A stretch of DNA of 64,000 bases from Gaiellasilicea sp963731615 (GCA_963731615.1 CAVSWD010000005.1:124001-188000), one strand, 5' to 3'; shown: positions 43,218 through 51,918, numbered from the stretch's first letter. Numbers and translations: made by a program. The notes: generated by a model not told the origin, from the sequence alone.

Positions 43218-44431
43218 ACGCTCGCTTTCTCGGCTGCGGCTCGTCCGGCGCGGCGGCCGAAGACGCAGCATTCCAGAAGGGAGTTCCCCATCATGCGGTT
43301 GCGGCCATGGGTGCCGCCCGCGATCTCGCCGCACGCATAGAGGCCCTCGATCGTGGTCTGCGAGTCGGTGTCGATCGTGAGGCCGCCGTTCTGGTAGTGG
43401 AGAACGGGGTAGGTGAAGATCTTCTCCTGCAGGGGATCGATGCCTGCGCCGCGGTAGCGCCGGAGCATGTACGGCAGCGAGATCTCGGCGTCTGCCGCCG
43501 CGATCCGCGTCGTGTCGAGGTAGACGGCGGGGCGGCCGTCCTCGGTCTCGACTCCCTTCCCCCTCTCGACCTCGTCGAAGATCGCCTGGCTGACCTCGTC
43601 GCGCGGCCCGAGCGAGTCGGTGAACTCTTCCCCGTCGGCGTTCAGCAAGACGGCGCCGTAAGCGCGCGTCGTCTCGGGGATCGAGTAGCCCTGCATCGTC
43701 TCGGGCCAGGCACCGCCGTTCGGGTGGTACTGAAGCTCGTCGAGGTCGCGCGCCTCGGCGCCGAGGCCGAGCGCGATCTTCGTCACCTCGCCGGTCGCGT
43801 TGGGGTGGTTCGTCGAGAGCTCGCCGCGCTCCTCGGCCACTCGGAAGCAGCGGCCGCCGGCGGCGAGAACCACCGTCGCCGCGTCGAGCTCGTGCTCGCC
43901 GCAGGTCGCATGCCAGCCGTGCTCGCGCGGCTCGAGCGACCGCAGCGGGCTGTTCGCGTAGAGCGTCCCGCCCCCCGCCTCGAACGCGTCGCGCAGTGCC
44001 TTCGTGATCGCGTGACCGGTGCGGTCGCCGACTTGGAGCAGCCGCTTCGCCGAGGCGCCGCCGCAGCGGGCCAGGCGGTAGCCGCCACGATCGCCCGAAG
44101 GGCGACCATTGGCAGAGTCGCGCGTGAACTCGACGCCCATCTCCTCGAGCCAGTGAATCGCGCTCTGCGCGTCTCCGGTCAGCACTTCGACGAGGCGCAT
44201 GTCCGCGCTGTCGTGCGAGCTCTTGAGGACATCGGCGGCGTGCTGCTCGGGCGAGTCGTCGGCCCCGAACGACGCCTGGATGCCGCCCTGCGCCTTGGCC
44301 GAGTTACAGGCCTGGATCGAGCCCTTCGTCGCGAGGCCGACCCGCGCGCCCGCCCGCTCGGCTGACACCGCCGCGGCGAGACCCGAGGCCCCGCTGCCGA
44401 TCACGAGCACGTCGAAAGAGGCCGTGGCCAC
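43214..44431 (-). CDS. FAD-dependent fumarate reductase/L-aspartate oxidase-like flavoprotein
   Basis: About 405 residues. It has the FAD Rossmann motif DVLVIGSGASGLAAAVSAE, GLATKGSIQACNSAKAQGGI (flavin-contact loop of the SdhA/NadB group), TVVLAAGGRCFRVAEER, LDELQYHPNGGAWPE, VLHYQNGGLTIDTDSQTTIE (the HY-x-x-GG motif) and GLYACGEIAGGTHGRNRMMG. The C-terminal helical domain of full NadB/SdhA is absent. I prefer the GTG at 44431 (6 bases after TAGGCT) to the TTG at 44437. It starts the operon with fumarase alpha/beta and comA. It could reduce fumarate or a fumarate-like enoate, or be a soluble dehydrogenase; no Fe-S or membrane subunit genes are adjacent. Confidence 0.82.
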   Translation of the reverse strand: MATASFDVLVIGSGASGLAAAVSAERAGARVGLATKGSIQACNSAKAQGGIQASFGADDSPEQHAADVLKSSHDSADMRLVEVLTGDAQSAIHWLEEMGVEFTRDSANGRPSGDRGGYRLARCGGASAKRLLQVGDRTGHAITKALRDAFEAGGGTLYANSPLRSLEPREHGWHATCGEHELDAATVVLAAGGRCFRVAEERGELSTNHPNATGEVTKIALGLGAEARDLDELQYHPNGGAWPETMQGYSIPETTRAYGAVLLNADGEEFTDSLGPRDEVSQAIFDEVERGKGVETEDGRPAVYLDTTRIAAADAEISLPYMLRRYRGAGIDPLQEKIFTYPVLHYQNGGLTIDTDSQTTIEGLYACGEIAGGTHGRNRMMGNSLLECCVFGRRAGRAAAEKASV

Positions 44432-44437
44432 GCTCAA

Positions 44438-44482
44438 AGCCTATCAGACATTTCGTTATGAATCGTATTAGTGATCGTTATG
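44438..44482. promoter_or_regulatory. Promoter and direct repeats of the flavoprotein-fumarase-comA operon
   Basis: On the minus strand, two copies of CATAACGA (44482-44475 and 44460-44453) are exactly 22 bases apart, about two helical turns. They lie upstream of TAGGCT (44443-44438), which ends 6 bases before the GTG at 44431. The copy nearer the -10 sits in ATTCATAACGAAAT, whose ends are inverted. This stretch is the most AT-rich in the area. The flanking LysR regulator is a candidate binder; that is an inference. Confidence 0.5.
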
Positions 44483-45418
44483 TCACCAGATCGAGCGCAG
44501 CAGCTGCTCGACGTCCGCAGGGGCAACGGGACGCGGGTTCGCCTTGGCCCCCGGGCGAGCGGCGACCCCCACTGCGACGTCCCCCGGCGCGCTCTCGGGG
44601 ATGCCGAGATCGCGGAGGCGCTCGAAGCCGCCGAGCCGACCGAGCTCCTCCACCCGTTCCGCTGGATTCTCGGTGCCCAGTGCCTCACCAAAGCGTGCGA
44701 CTGCGGCGCCGGCGACCGGCTCGTTGAAGCGGAGCGCGGCCGGCAGGGTCAGTGCGTTCAGAGCGCCGTGTGGCGCGCCGTAGCGGCCGCCGAGCCCTTG
44801 CGCCAGCGCGTGGCCGAGGGCGAGCATCGAGCCGCCGAGGGCTGCCCCTGCATGACAGGCCCCGCGGAGGAGTGCGGTGCGTGCCTTGAGGTCGTCCGGA
44901 GCACCGACGACGCGCGGCAGCCACTCGCCGATCAGCCGGGCACCTTCCAGCGCATGGCGGTCGCTCTCCTCCGTCGCCTCCGAGACGTAGAGCGCCTCGG
45001 CACAGTGGGCCAGCGCGTTCAGCGACGTGCCGACCGTCTCGGGCACGGGGAGATCCACGGTCAAGCGGGGCTCGTAGACGATTGCGTGCAGGTTCGCGCC
45101 CGCGCCGCCGCCACGCATGCGGCGCTCCGGATCGCGGACGCCGTAGAACGCCGTCCACTCGGCGCCGGAGTAGGTCGTCGGCACGGACACGAGCGGCAGG
45201 CCGCTCGCAGCTGAGGCCGCCTTGGCCGTGTCGATGGCGCTACCGCCGCCGATCGCGACGATCACATCCACGCCGTCGGGCACGGCAATCTCGTGCGACG
45301 GCACTTCCTCCCAGCGGTCCTCCGCAGGCAGCACCTCCCGCCAGCGCGAGCTCGCGACGACGAACGGGCGCCGGCCGGCGAGCGCTGCCAGCTCGTCGAT
45401 CCCCCAGCGAACGATCAA
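44483..45418 (-). CDS. Iron-type alcohol dehydrogenase (maleylacetate reductase-like)
   Basis: 311 residues from a TTG at 45418. The nucleotide site is DVIVAIGGGSAIDTAKAASA, followed by GLPLVSVPTTYSGAEWTAFY, which resembles maleylacetate reductases. The metal site histidines are in NALAHCAEALY and HALAQGLGGRYGAPHGALNAL. It is shorter than typical members (about 350). It overlaps the LysR stop (TTGA), so it forms one transcript with the regulator, followed 51 bases later by the flavoprotein/fumarase/comA operon. Substrate unknown; reduction of a keto-acid or sulfopyruvate-type compound is possible. Confidence 0.83.
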   Translation of the reverse strand: MIVRWGIDELAALAGRRPFVVASSRWREVLPAEDRWEEVPSHEIAVPDGVDVIVAIGGGSAIDTAKAASAASGLPLVSVPTTYSGAEWTAFYGVRDPERRMRGGGAGANLHAIVYEPRLTVDLPVPETVGTSLNALAHCAEALYVSEATEESDRHALEGARLIGEWLPRVVGAPDDLKARTALLRGACHAGAALGGSMLALGHALAQGLGGRYGAPHGALNALTLPAALRFNEPVAGAAVARFGEALGTENPAERVEELGRLGGFERLRDLGIPESAPGDVAVGVAARPGAKANPRPVAPADVEQLLRSIW

Positions 45419-46308
45419 TTGAGGCGGCCGCGGGCGAACTCGACGAACGCGTCCGCCGCACGGGTGGCCGTGCGTCCGGCGGCACGGGCGAGCGAGATCT
45501 CACGCTTCGCGTCGAGCCCCGTGACCCGAGCGGCCGTGAGCGTCCCGGCCGCCAGCTCCGCCTCGACGGCGGTCCGCGAGATGAACGTGACGCCGTAGCC
45601 GGCCTGCACGGCACTGCGGACGGACTCCTGCAGTCCCAGCTCGAGGCGGACGTCGAGATCCCGCAGCCGCGTGCCAAGCGCGCGCAGCTCGTCCTCGACG
45701 ATCTGGCGCACGCCGGCCCCGTCCTGCATCACGATCAGGTTCTCCTCGCGCAGCTCGTCGAGCGAGACGGTGCGGCCGGCGAACGCGTGGCCCGGCGGGC
45801 ACGCGAGGATCACCTCATCCTCGAAGAAGGGCTCGAACCGAACCGCCCGGTGACGCCTCGCGGCGCCGACGATGCCGAGCTCGAGCTCGCGGGCGGCGAC
45901 ACGCTCGACGATCGACTGCGTGTCGGAAACTGTAAGCGCGACCTTGACGCCGGAGTGCGCGCGCTGAAAGTCGCACAGGAGCAGCGGGACGACGACGGCC
46001 GCCGGGCCGGTCGAGGCTCCGATCTGGAGCTCGCCCGCGAGCTCGCCGCCGCCCTCGCCGGCGATCTCGTCGAGCAGCTGCTCCTCGAGCGAGAGGAGCC
46101 GTTGTGCCCCGCGATAGAGCCGCGCGCCGGCCTCGGTCGGCTCGACCCGGCGGCCGGAGCGGTCGAGCAGCTGCGTCCCCAGCCGCTTTTCGAGCGCGCG
46201 AACCTGCAACGAGACGGCGGGCTGGGTGACTCCCAGACGCTCCGCCGCCTGCGAGAAGCTCTTGCGCTCGACGACGGCACAGAAAGCCGCGAGCTGCCGC
46301 GTGTCCAT
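45415..46308 (-). CDS. LysR family transcriptional regulator
   Basis: 297 residues from the ATG at 46308. The N-terminal helix-turn-helix is MDTRQLAAFCAVVERKSFSQ and AAERLGVTQPAVSLQVRALE, with LGTQLLDRSGRRVEPTEAG. The effector domain has LQIGASTGPAAVVVPLLLCD, VKVALTVSDTQSIVERVAAR and ELELGIVGAARRH, a pattern close to CysB/CysL-like and other actinobacterial LysR proteins. TAAGAT (46320-46315) ends 6 bases before the ATG. It probably controls the downstream dehydrogenase and, perhaps, the ComA operon. The effector is unknown. Confidence 0.92.
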   Translation of the reverse strand: MDTRQLAAFCAVVERKSFSQAAERLGVTQPAVSLQVRALEKRLGTQLLDRSGRRVEPTEAGARLYRGAQRLLSLEEQLLDEIAGEGGGELAGELQIGASTGPAAVVVPLLLCDFQRAHSGVKVALTVSDTQSIVERVAARELELGIVGAARRHRAVRFEPFFEDEVILACPPGHAFAGRTVSLDELREENLIVMQDGAGVRQIVEDELRALGTRLRDLDVRLELGLQESVRSAVQAGYGVTFISRTAVEAELAAGTLTAARVTGLDAKREISLARAAGRTATRAADAFVEFARGRLN

Positions 46309-46314
46309 AAGCAC

Positions 46315-46326
46315 ATCTTATAGAGT
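46315..46326. promoter_or_regulatory. Back-to-back -10 elements between LysR and DUF354 genes
   Basis: ATCTTATAGAGT contains minus-strand TAAGAT (46320-46315) for the LysR gene and plus-strand TAGAGT (46321-46326) for the gene at 46337. The two hexamers are directly adjacent, so the two promoters should compete for polymerase. Confidence 0.5.
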
Positions 46327-46336
46327 CAACGCTCCG

Positions 46337-47356
46337 ATGCGGGTCTGGATCGACATCACCAACTCGCCGCACGTGCTGTTCTTCCGCCCGCTGATCCGCC
46401 TGCTCGAGGAAGACGGCCATGACGTCTCGGTCACCGCCCGCGACTTCTCTCAGACACTCGGGCTACTCGAGCTGCACGGGATCGCGCACGAGGTGGTCGG
46501 CCCGCCCCACGGTGGCGCCGGCACTGCCGGCAAGGCCCGCGCACTGGCGGGGCGGCTGGCGGCGCTGCGACGTTTCTCGAAGGGGAGGCGGTTCGACGTC
46601 GCCCTCGCCCACGGCTCGCACGAGCTGACGCTGACGGCACGCACCCGCGGCATCCCGAGCGCGACTGCGCACGATTACGAATACGCGTCCCTCCAGCACC
46701 ACCTTGGCCTTCGAGCAGCGACCCGCGTCGTCTTTCCTGACGCGGTGCCGCCGGAGCGGCTCAGGCGCTTCGGAGCACGGCCTCCGAAGCTCGTCCGCTA
46801 CCCCGGGATCAAGGAGGAGTACTACCTAGCCGACTTCGAGCCCGACCAGGCGGCGGTCGCCGGCGTCGACCGGGACAAGGTGCTGACGGTCGTCCGCACG
46901 CCCCCTGAGGTGTCTCTCTATCACCGGCACGGCAACCCACTTTTTGGCCGGGTGCTCGAGCGCCTGGGTCGCAACGACTCGGTTCACGCCGTCGTGCTTC
47001 CACGCACGACCGAGCAGCGGGACGAGCTGCGTGCGCTCTCGCTCCCGTCGCTGCACGTCCCCGAGCACGCCGTCGACGCCCAGAGCCTCGTCGCGCTCGC
47101 CGACCTCGTCGTCTCCGCAGGCGGCACGATGAACCGCGAGGCGGTCGCGCTCGGAACCCCCGCCTATACGACGTTTGCGGGCAGGCTCGGCGCTGTAGAC
47201 GAGCAGCTGATCCGAGAGGGAAGGCTGATACCTCTCGACCGCCTTGACAGGCTCCTCCTCCGGAAGCGGGATCCTGGTGCGGCCCAGCGCGCCTTGCGCG
47301 ACCCGCGACATCTCCTCGACCTTTTACTGGGTGTAACCACGCCTCACCGGAGTTAG
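46337..47356 (+). CDS. DUF354 family protein (GT-B-like)
   Basis: 339 residues. It begins RVWIDITNSPHVLFFRPLIR, the strongly conserved DUF354 start, then DVSVTARDFSQTLGLLELHG, ALAHGSHELTLTARTRGIPS, ATAHDYEYASLQHHLGLRA, KLVRYPGIKEEYYLADFEPD, and ADLVVSAGGTMNREAVALGT. These proteins, common in archaea and some bacteria, resemble UDP-GlcNAc 2-epimerase and GT-B glycosyltransferases and are found in surface-glycan loci. TAGAGT (46321-46326) ends 10 bases before the ATG. Activity undefined. Confidence 0.85.
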   Translation: MRVWIDITNSPHVLFFRPLIRLLEEDGHDVSVTARDFSQTLGLLELHGIAHEVVGPPHGGAGTAGKARALAGRLAALRRFSKGRRFDVALAHGSHELTLTARTRGIPSATAHDYEYASLQHHLGLRAATRVVFPDAVPPERLRRFGARPPKLVRYPGIKEEYYLADFEPDQAAVAGVDRDKVLTVVRTPPEVSLYHRHGNPLFGRVLERLGRNDSVHAVVLPRTTEQRDELRALSLPSLHVPEHAVDAQSLVALADLVVSAGGTMNREAVALGTPAYTTFAGRLGAVDEQLIREGRLIPLDRLDRLLLRKRDPGAAQRALRDPRHLLDLLLGVTTPHRS

Positions 47357-47393
47357 GATCACGGCGACCTAGACAATCAGAGGAGGGAACCGC

Positions 47394-48911
47394 ATGAGGA
47401 AACGACTTGCGGCTGGGCTTGCCGTGATCGTGACGACACTCGTGGCCGTCGCGGGCGCGGCACCGGGATTCAAGACCGCAAAGCCGCCTTACCTGGTGCC
47501 GACGGCGCCAGGTGTCGTCGTCGACCCGATTCTGTCGACGGGCGACATCGTCGGCGACTATCAGATGTCCGGGATCCCCGACGGGCTCGGCGCTTACATC
47601 GCCCGCGGCGACAACGACGACGGGGACGATGATGACGACGACGACGGCGATTCAAGCGGCACGTTCGTCGCCGTGATGAATCACGAGCTCGGCAGGAGCT
47701 TCCCGAACAACCCGCCCGGCGTGGACACACGCATCTCGCGGCTCGAGATCGACGCCGAGAGCCGCAGCGTGGTCGATGCGGAGTATTTGTTCAACGGGAC
47801 CGAGGGATTCGAGCGATTCTGCTCGGCGACGCTGATGCTGATCAACGGCCGGCCGCTCTTCTTCACCGGCGAGGAGGCCGTGCCGACGCGTCCCGGCGAT
47901 CCCCCGCAGCCGCCGGGCCCGGCTCACGACGGCAGCTCGATCATGCTCGATCCGGAGACGGGCGCCTGGAAGGAAACCCCGCACTTCGGTCATCTCCAGC
48001 ACGAGAACGTCGTGCCGCTCAAGCTCTCGAAGTGGGTCTTCCTCACCAGTGAGGACGACTTCCGCTTGGCGAACGCTTCGGGGGAGCCGAGGGAGCCGTC
48101 CTACCTCTACGCGTACATCGCAGACGACTTCAACCGCGCGATCCGCGGTCGGAGTGGCAGCCTGTACGTCTGGAGGGCCGACAACCCCGCCAAGAATCAG
48201 AACTCGACGGTCCTGAAGAACGAGTCCGTGCCGGGGCGCTTCATCCCGATCACACAGGTCGAGAACACGACCTCGACCACGCTCAAGAATGCGTCGAAGG
48301 CGAAGAACGCCTTCCGGTTCGACCGGCTCGAGGACATCGCGGTCAGGCCCGACATCAAGGGGCGCACGTACATCGCCGACACGGGCAAGCCGCCGACGAC
48401 GCTCCGCGGCCGGGTGTATCAGTTCGACATCAACCCGTCGGATCCAACGCGGGCGACGCTGAAGATGATCCTCAACGGCGACGCCCCCGACAACGATGAC
48501 ATCTACAACGCGGACAACCTGGATGCATCATCGAAGGTGCTGATGATCCAGGAGGATCGCGAGTCGATCTTCCGCGACCCGCCGTTCTCGGGCGGCTACA
48601 GCCGCGTCATGGAGTACAGGTTCAGCGACAAGAACCTGCGCTCGGTGGCGCGCGTGAACACCCCGCCGCCGCTTCGCCCCGGAACGTGGGAGTCGTCGGG
48701 AATCATCAAGGCGTTCGACACGATCGGGCCGAACTGGTGGCTGCTCGATGTCCAGGCACACAGCACAACCGCACCGCAGCCTGGGCCCGCGGCTCCCACC
48801 CACCACTCGCCGCTCGTGCCCAACTCGAGCAGCGGCGAGGACGGGCAGCTCCTCGCCCTGTACGTCCCCGGCTCCGGCGGAGGAGGAGGCGGAGACGACG
48901 ACGATGACTGA
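47394..48911 (+). CDS. Secreted PhoX/DUF839-like protein with Asp-rich segments
   Basis: 505 residues. A Sec signal peptide (MRKRLAAGLAVIVTTLVAVA, cleavage around AGAAPG) precedes a PhoX-like beta-propeller: VVVDPILSTGDIVGDYQMSG, TFVAVMNHELGRSFP, RFCSATLMLINGRPLFFTGE, TPHFGHLQHENVVPLKLS, RTYIADTGKPPTTLRGRVYQ and SVARVNTPPPLRPGTWESSG. An aspartate-rich insert (residues about 72-91) and a C-terminal GGGGGG/DDDDD tail are likely Ca2+-binding or disordered. A strong AGGAGG lies 7 bases before the ATG, unlike most neighbours. Phosphatase activity is inferred from family and not certain. Confidence 0.8.
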   Translation: MRKRLAAGLAVIVTTLVAVAGAAPGFKTAKPPYLVPTAPGVVVDPILSTGDIVGDYQMSGIPDGLGAYIARGDNDDGDDDDDDDGDSSGTFVAVMNHELGRSFPNNPPGVDTRISRLEIDAESRSVVDAEYLFNGTEGFERFCSATLMLINGRPLFFTGEEAVPTRPGDPPQPPGPAHDGSSIMLDPETGAWKETPHFGHLQHENVVPLKLSKWVFLTSEDDFRLANASGEPREPSYLYAYIADDFNRAIRGRSGSLYVWRADNPAKNQNSTVLKNESVPGRFIPITQVENTTSTTLKNASKAKNAFRFDRLEDIAVRPDIKGRTYIADTGKPPTTLRGRVYQFDINPSDPTRATLKMILNGDAPDNDDIYNADNLDASSKVLMIQEDRESIFRDPPFSGGYSRVMEYRFSDKNLRSVARVNTPPPLRPGTWESSGIIKAFDTIGPNWWLLDVQAHSTTAPQPGPAAPTHHSPLVPNSSSGEDGQLLALYVPGSGGGGGGDDDDD

Positions 48912-48922
48912 CGGTCGCTAGC

Positions 48923-50824
48923 TCAGACCGTCTCGGAGGCGGGCGTCGCGGAGGTCGCGGCGCCCGCTTCCACGTCCAGCCTCCTCGGCTCGCGGACGAT
49001 CGCGGCCAGGCGCCCGACGAGCTCGAGCGTCTCGCCCTCGTCGACCAGGCGCTGCAGCTCCCCCAGCTCCGACTCGAGCCAAACGGCGTCGATCGGCGGG
49101 CGAGCGAGCTGGAGGATCGCCGGGTGCTCGCTCGGGGTGACGTGATCGCTTTCGGTCCAGAGCTCCTCGTGCAGCTTCTCGCCGGGTCGCGCACCGATCA
49201 CGTCGATCGCGATGTCGCGGTCGGGCTCCTTGCCGGAAAGGCGGATCATCCGGTGAGCGAGATCGAGAATGCGCACCGGCTCGCCCATGTCGAGCACGAA
49301 GACCCGGCCACGGCCGCCGATCGCCCCGGCCTGGACGACGAGCTGCACGGCCTCGGGGATCGTCATGAAGTAGCGCGTCATCTCCGGATGGGTGAGGGTC
49401 AGCGGGCCGCCCTTGGCGATCTGGCGGCGGAAGATCGGGATCACCGAGCCCGAGGAGCCGAGCACGTTGCCGAACCGCACGGCGACGAAGCGCGTCGCCA
49501 CGTCGTCGCGGTGGCCGTACGCCTCGACGATCCACTCGCAGACGGCCTTCGTCTGACCCATCACCGTCTTGGCGTTCACGGCCTTGTCGGTCGAGATCAG
49601 GACGAAGCGGTCGGCGCCGAACTCGACCGCGATCTCCGCGACCGTCCGGGTGGCGAGCGTGTTGTTGCGCACCGCCTCGACGGGGTTCGACTCGATCAGC
49701 GGCACGTGCTTGTACGCGGCGGCGTGGAAGACGACGGACGGGCGGTAGGTGTCGAAGACCTGGCGGAGCTTCGCGCCGTTCTTCACGTCAGCGAGGACGG
49801 GCAGCGTTGCGGAAAAGCCTCGTTCGTCCACGAGCTCGCGCTCGATCTCGAACAGTGCGGGCTCGGCGTGGTCGACGAGCACGAGGCGGGCAGCGCCGAC
49901 GTTTGCGATCTGGCGGCAGAGCTCGGCTCCGATCGAGCCGCCGGCGCCGGTGACGAGGACGGTCTGCCCGGAGAGATACCCGGCGATCGCCTCGATGTCG
50001 ACCTCGACGGGCTCACGGCCGAGCACGTCCTCGACCTCGACCGGACGGATCTGCCCTGCGAGATTGAGGTCGCCCGAAATCAGCTCGTGCAGGCCCGGGA
50101 GCGTCTTGACCGACACGCCCTCGGCGATCGCGATGTCGACGATCCGCTGGCGCGCGTCGCCTGAAGCGGACGGGATCGCGATCAAGAGCTCGTCCGGGCG
50201 CCGGTCATGGAGGATGTGCGCGAGCTCGTCGGTCGTCCCGAGCACCCGGATCCCGTGCAGGCGCAGGTTCTTCTTGCGCGGGTCGTCGTCGATCAGGCCG
50301 ATCGGCGTGTAGCCGAGCGCGGGCGTGCGCAGCATCTCCTTGAGCATCAGCTGGGCGGCATCGCCGGCACCGACGACGATCACTTCCTTCCCGCGCGCGA
50401 CGATCGAACGGCTCTGCGGCCGCTCGATGATCGTCCGCGCGAGCATTCGCGAGCCGGCCACGAACGCCAGGCAAAGAATCCAGTCGAGCACCCAAATCAG
50501 ACGCGGGACGTTCGCGCTGTGTTGGTCGAAGAGGCTGAAGAGCAGGTACGCGACGAGAGATGCTGCTGTGACGCCGCGGAAGGCGCCCCACATGTCGCGG
50601 GTGGAGACGTAGCGCCACCAACGGTTGTAGAAGCCGAAGAGCGCGAAGACGGAGAGCTTGATCGCGGCGAGCACCGCGAAGACTTGCACGGTGAAGTAAT
50701 GGTCGTAATAGCTGGGGATATTCGGAGCGAGGCGAAGCTGGAACGCCAGGAACCAGGCGGCGACGACGATCACGAAGTCCGCGGCGATCTGCGGCAGCCG
50801 ATGCCTGTTGATCGGAGTCCTCAT
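48923..50824 (-). CDS. WbpM/CapD/FlaA1-like nucleotide-sugar 4,6-dehydratase with membrane domain
   Basis: 633 residues from the ATG at 50824. The N-terminus has four hydrophobic helices (FVIVVAAWFLAFQLRLAP, VFAVLAAIKLSVFALFGFY), then a CoA-binding-like Rossmann domain (VIVVGAGDAAQLMLKEMLRT), then an SDR domain with TGAGGSIGAELCRQIANVGA, the FlaA1-family catalytic motif (LISTDKAVNAKTVMGQTKAV; STDKAV replaces the usual S-Y-K layout) and VAVRFGNVLGSSGSVIPIFR. It makes UDP-4-keto-6-deoxy sugars for polysaccharides. The start overlaps the aminotransferase stop (ATGA); the two are one operon. Confidence 0.92.
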   Translation of the reverse strand: MRTPINRHRLPQIAADFVIVVAAWFLAFQLRLAPNIPSYYDHYFTVQVFAVLAAIKLSVFALFGFYNRWWRYVSTRDMWGAFRGVTAASLVAYLLFSLFDQHSANVPRLIWVLDWILCLAFVAGSRMLARTIIERPQSRSIVARGKEVIVVGAGDAAQLMLKEMLRTPALGYTPIGLIDDDPRKKNLRLHGIRVLGTTDELAHILHDRRPDELLIAIPSASGDARQRIVDIAIAEGVSVKTLPGLHELISGDLNLAGQIRPVEVEDVLGREPVEVDIEAIAGYLSGQTVLVTGAGGSIGAELCRQIANVGAARLVLVDHAEPALFEIERELVDERGFSATLPVLADVKNGAKLRQVFDTYRPSVVFHAAAYKHVPLIESNPVEAVRNNTLATRTVAEIAVEFGADRFVLISTDKAVNAKTVMGQTKAVCEWIVEAYGHRDDVATRFVAVRFGNVLGSSGSVIPIFRRQIAKGGPLTLTHPEMTRYFMTIPEAVQLVVQAGAIGGRGRVFVLDMGEPVRILDLAHRMIRLSGKEPDRDIAIDVIGARPGEKLHEELWTESDHVTPSEHPAILQLARPPIDAVWLESELGELQRLVDEGETLELVGRLAAIVREPRRLDVEAGAATSATPASETV

Positions 50825-51906
50825 GCGCGCGTCGCAGCGCCGACGGCGGTCAGGACCGTCTCGACGACTCGCTCCTGCACCTCGGCGCCGATCCCGCCCC
50901 AGAGCGGCAGCGCCAGATTCTCGGCGGCCGCCTTCTCGGTCTCGGGCAGCGAGCCGCGCTCCCAGCCCAGATAGCTCAGCGCCGGCTGGAGATGGAGCGG
51001 CGTCACGTAGTACGCCGCGGACGCGATCTCGCGCTCGGCGAGCGCAGCCGCGATCCGGTCGCGCTCGGTCGTGCGGACGACGTACATGTGGTAGACGTGG
51101 CCCGGCTCGTCCACGGGCAGGTCGACCGCGTCGCCCAGGCCGAGCTCGGCATAGCGCGACGCCCCCTCGCGCCGCGAGGCGTTCCACCCCGTCAGGTGCG
51201 GCAGGGAGACGCGCAGGAAGGCGGCCTGGAGCGCATCGAGACGCGAGTTCGTCCCGATCAGCTCGAACGTCCGCTTGTCGCGCGAGCCGTGGAAGCGCAG
51301 CATGCGGACACGCTCCGCGACCGCATCGTCGGTGCACGTGACGAGGCCGCCATCGCCCAGCGCGAAGAGGTTCTTCGTCGGGAAGAAGCTGAACGTGGAG
51401 CAGACGCCGGTCGTGGCAATCCCGTCGGCGCCGAACGCCTGGGCGGCGTCCTCGATCAGCGGGACGCCGAGCCCGGCCAGCTCGCCGAGCGCCGCCGGCC
51501 TGCCGAAGAGATGGACGGGCATGATCGCCTTCGTCCTCGGCGTGATCCTGCGCTCGACGTCGCTCGGATCGAGATTCAGCGTCACCGGGTCAATGTCGGC
51601 AAAGACTGGGGTTGCGCCGGCACGCACGATTGCCTCGGCGGTCGCGTAGAAGGTGAACGAGGGGCAGATCACCTCATCGCCGCGGCCGATGGACATCGCC
51701 TCGAGGCTGAGCACGATCGCGTCGGTGCCGTTCGCGACCCCGATCGCATGCGGGACACCGAGGAACGCGGCCGCCTCCTCCTCGAACGCCAGTACCTCCG
51801 GCCCGAAGATGAAGCGGCCGGATGCGAGCACGCGCTCGAACGCCTCACGGAACTGAGGCACGAGTGGCGCGTACTGCGCCTTGACGTCGATCAGGTCGAT
51901 CTGCAC
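50821..51906 (-). CDS. DegT/DnrJ/EryC1/StrS sugar aminotransferase
   Basis: 361 residues. It has AIGVANGTDAIVLSLEAMSI, DEVICPSFTFYATAEAIVRA, PVHLFGRPAALGEL, LIEDAAQAFGADG and STFSFFPTKNLFALGDGGLV, where the PLP lysine sits in the TKNL stretch. It aminates the 4-keto group made by the cotranscribed WbpM-like enzyme, giving an N-containing deoxysugar. The start is GTG 51906, 6-14 bases after TAGACT. It is an intact paralogue of the broken aminotransferase at 4524-5400. Confidence 0.92.
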   Translation of the reverse strand: MQIDLIDVKAQYAPLVPQFREAFERVLASGRFIFGPEVLAFEEEAAAFLGVPHAIGVANGTDAIVLSLEAMSIGRGDEVICPSFTFYATAEAIVRAGATPVFADIDPVTLNLDPSDVERRITPRTKAIMPVHLFGRPAALGELAGLGVPLIEDAAQAFGADGIATTGVCSTFSFFPTKNLFALGDGGLVTCTDDAVAERVRMLRFHGSRDKRTFELIGTNSRLDALQAAFLRVSLPHLTGWNASRREGASRYAELGLGDAVDLPVDEPGHVYHMYVVRTTERDRIAAALAEREIASAAYYVTPLHLQPALSYLGWERGSLPETEKAAAENLALPLWGGIGAEVQERVVETVLTAVGAATRA

Positions 51907-51918
51907 AGGCAGGCCAGT

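Noticed and set aside
47611..47660. GAC/GAT repeat tract as a possible microsatellite
   Set aside because: It is in frame in the PhoX-like gene and encodes Asp; better explained as an acidic protein segment.
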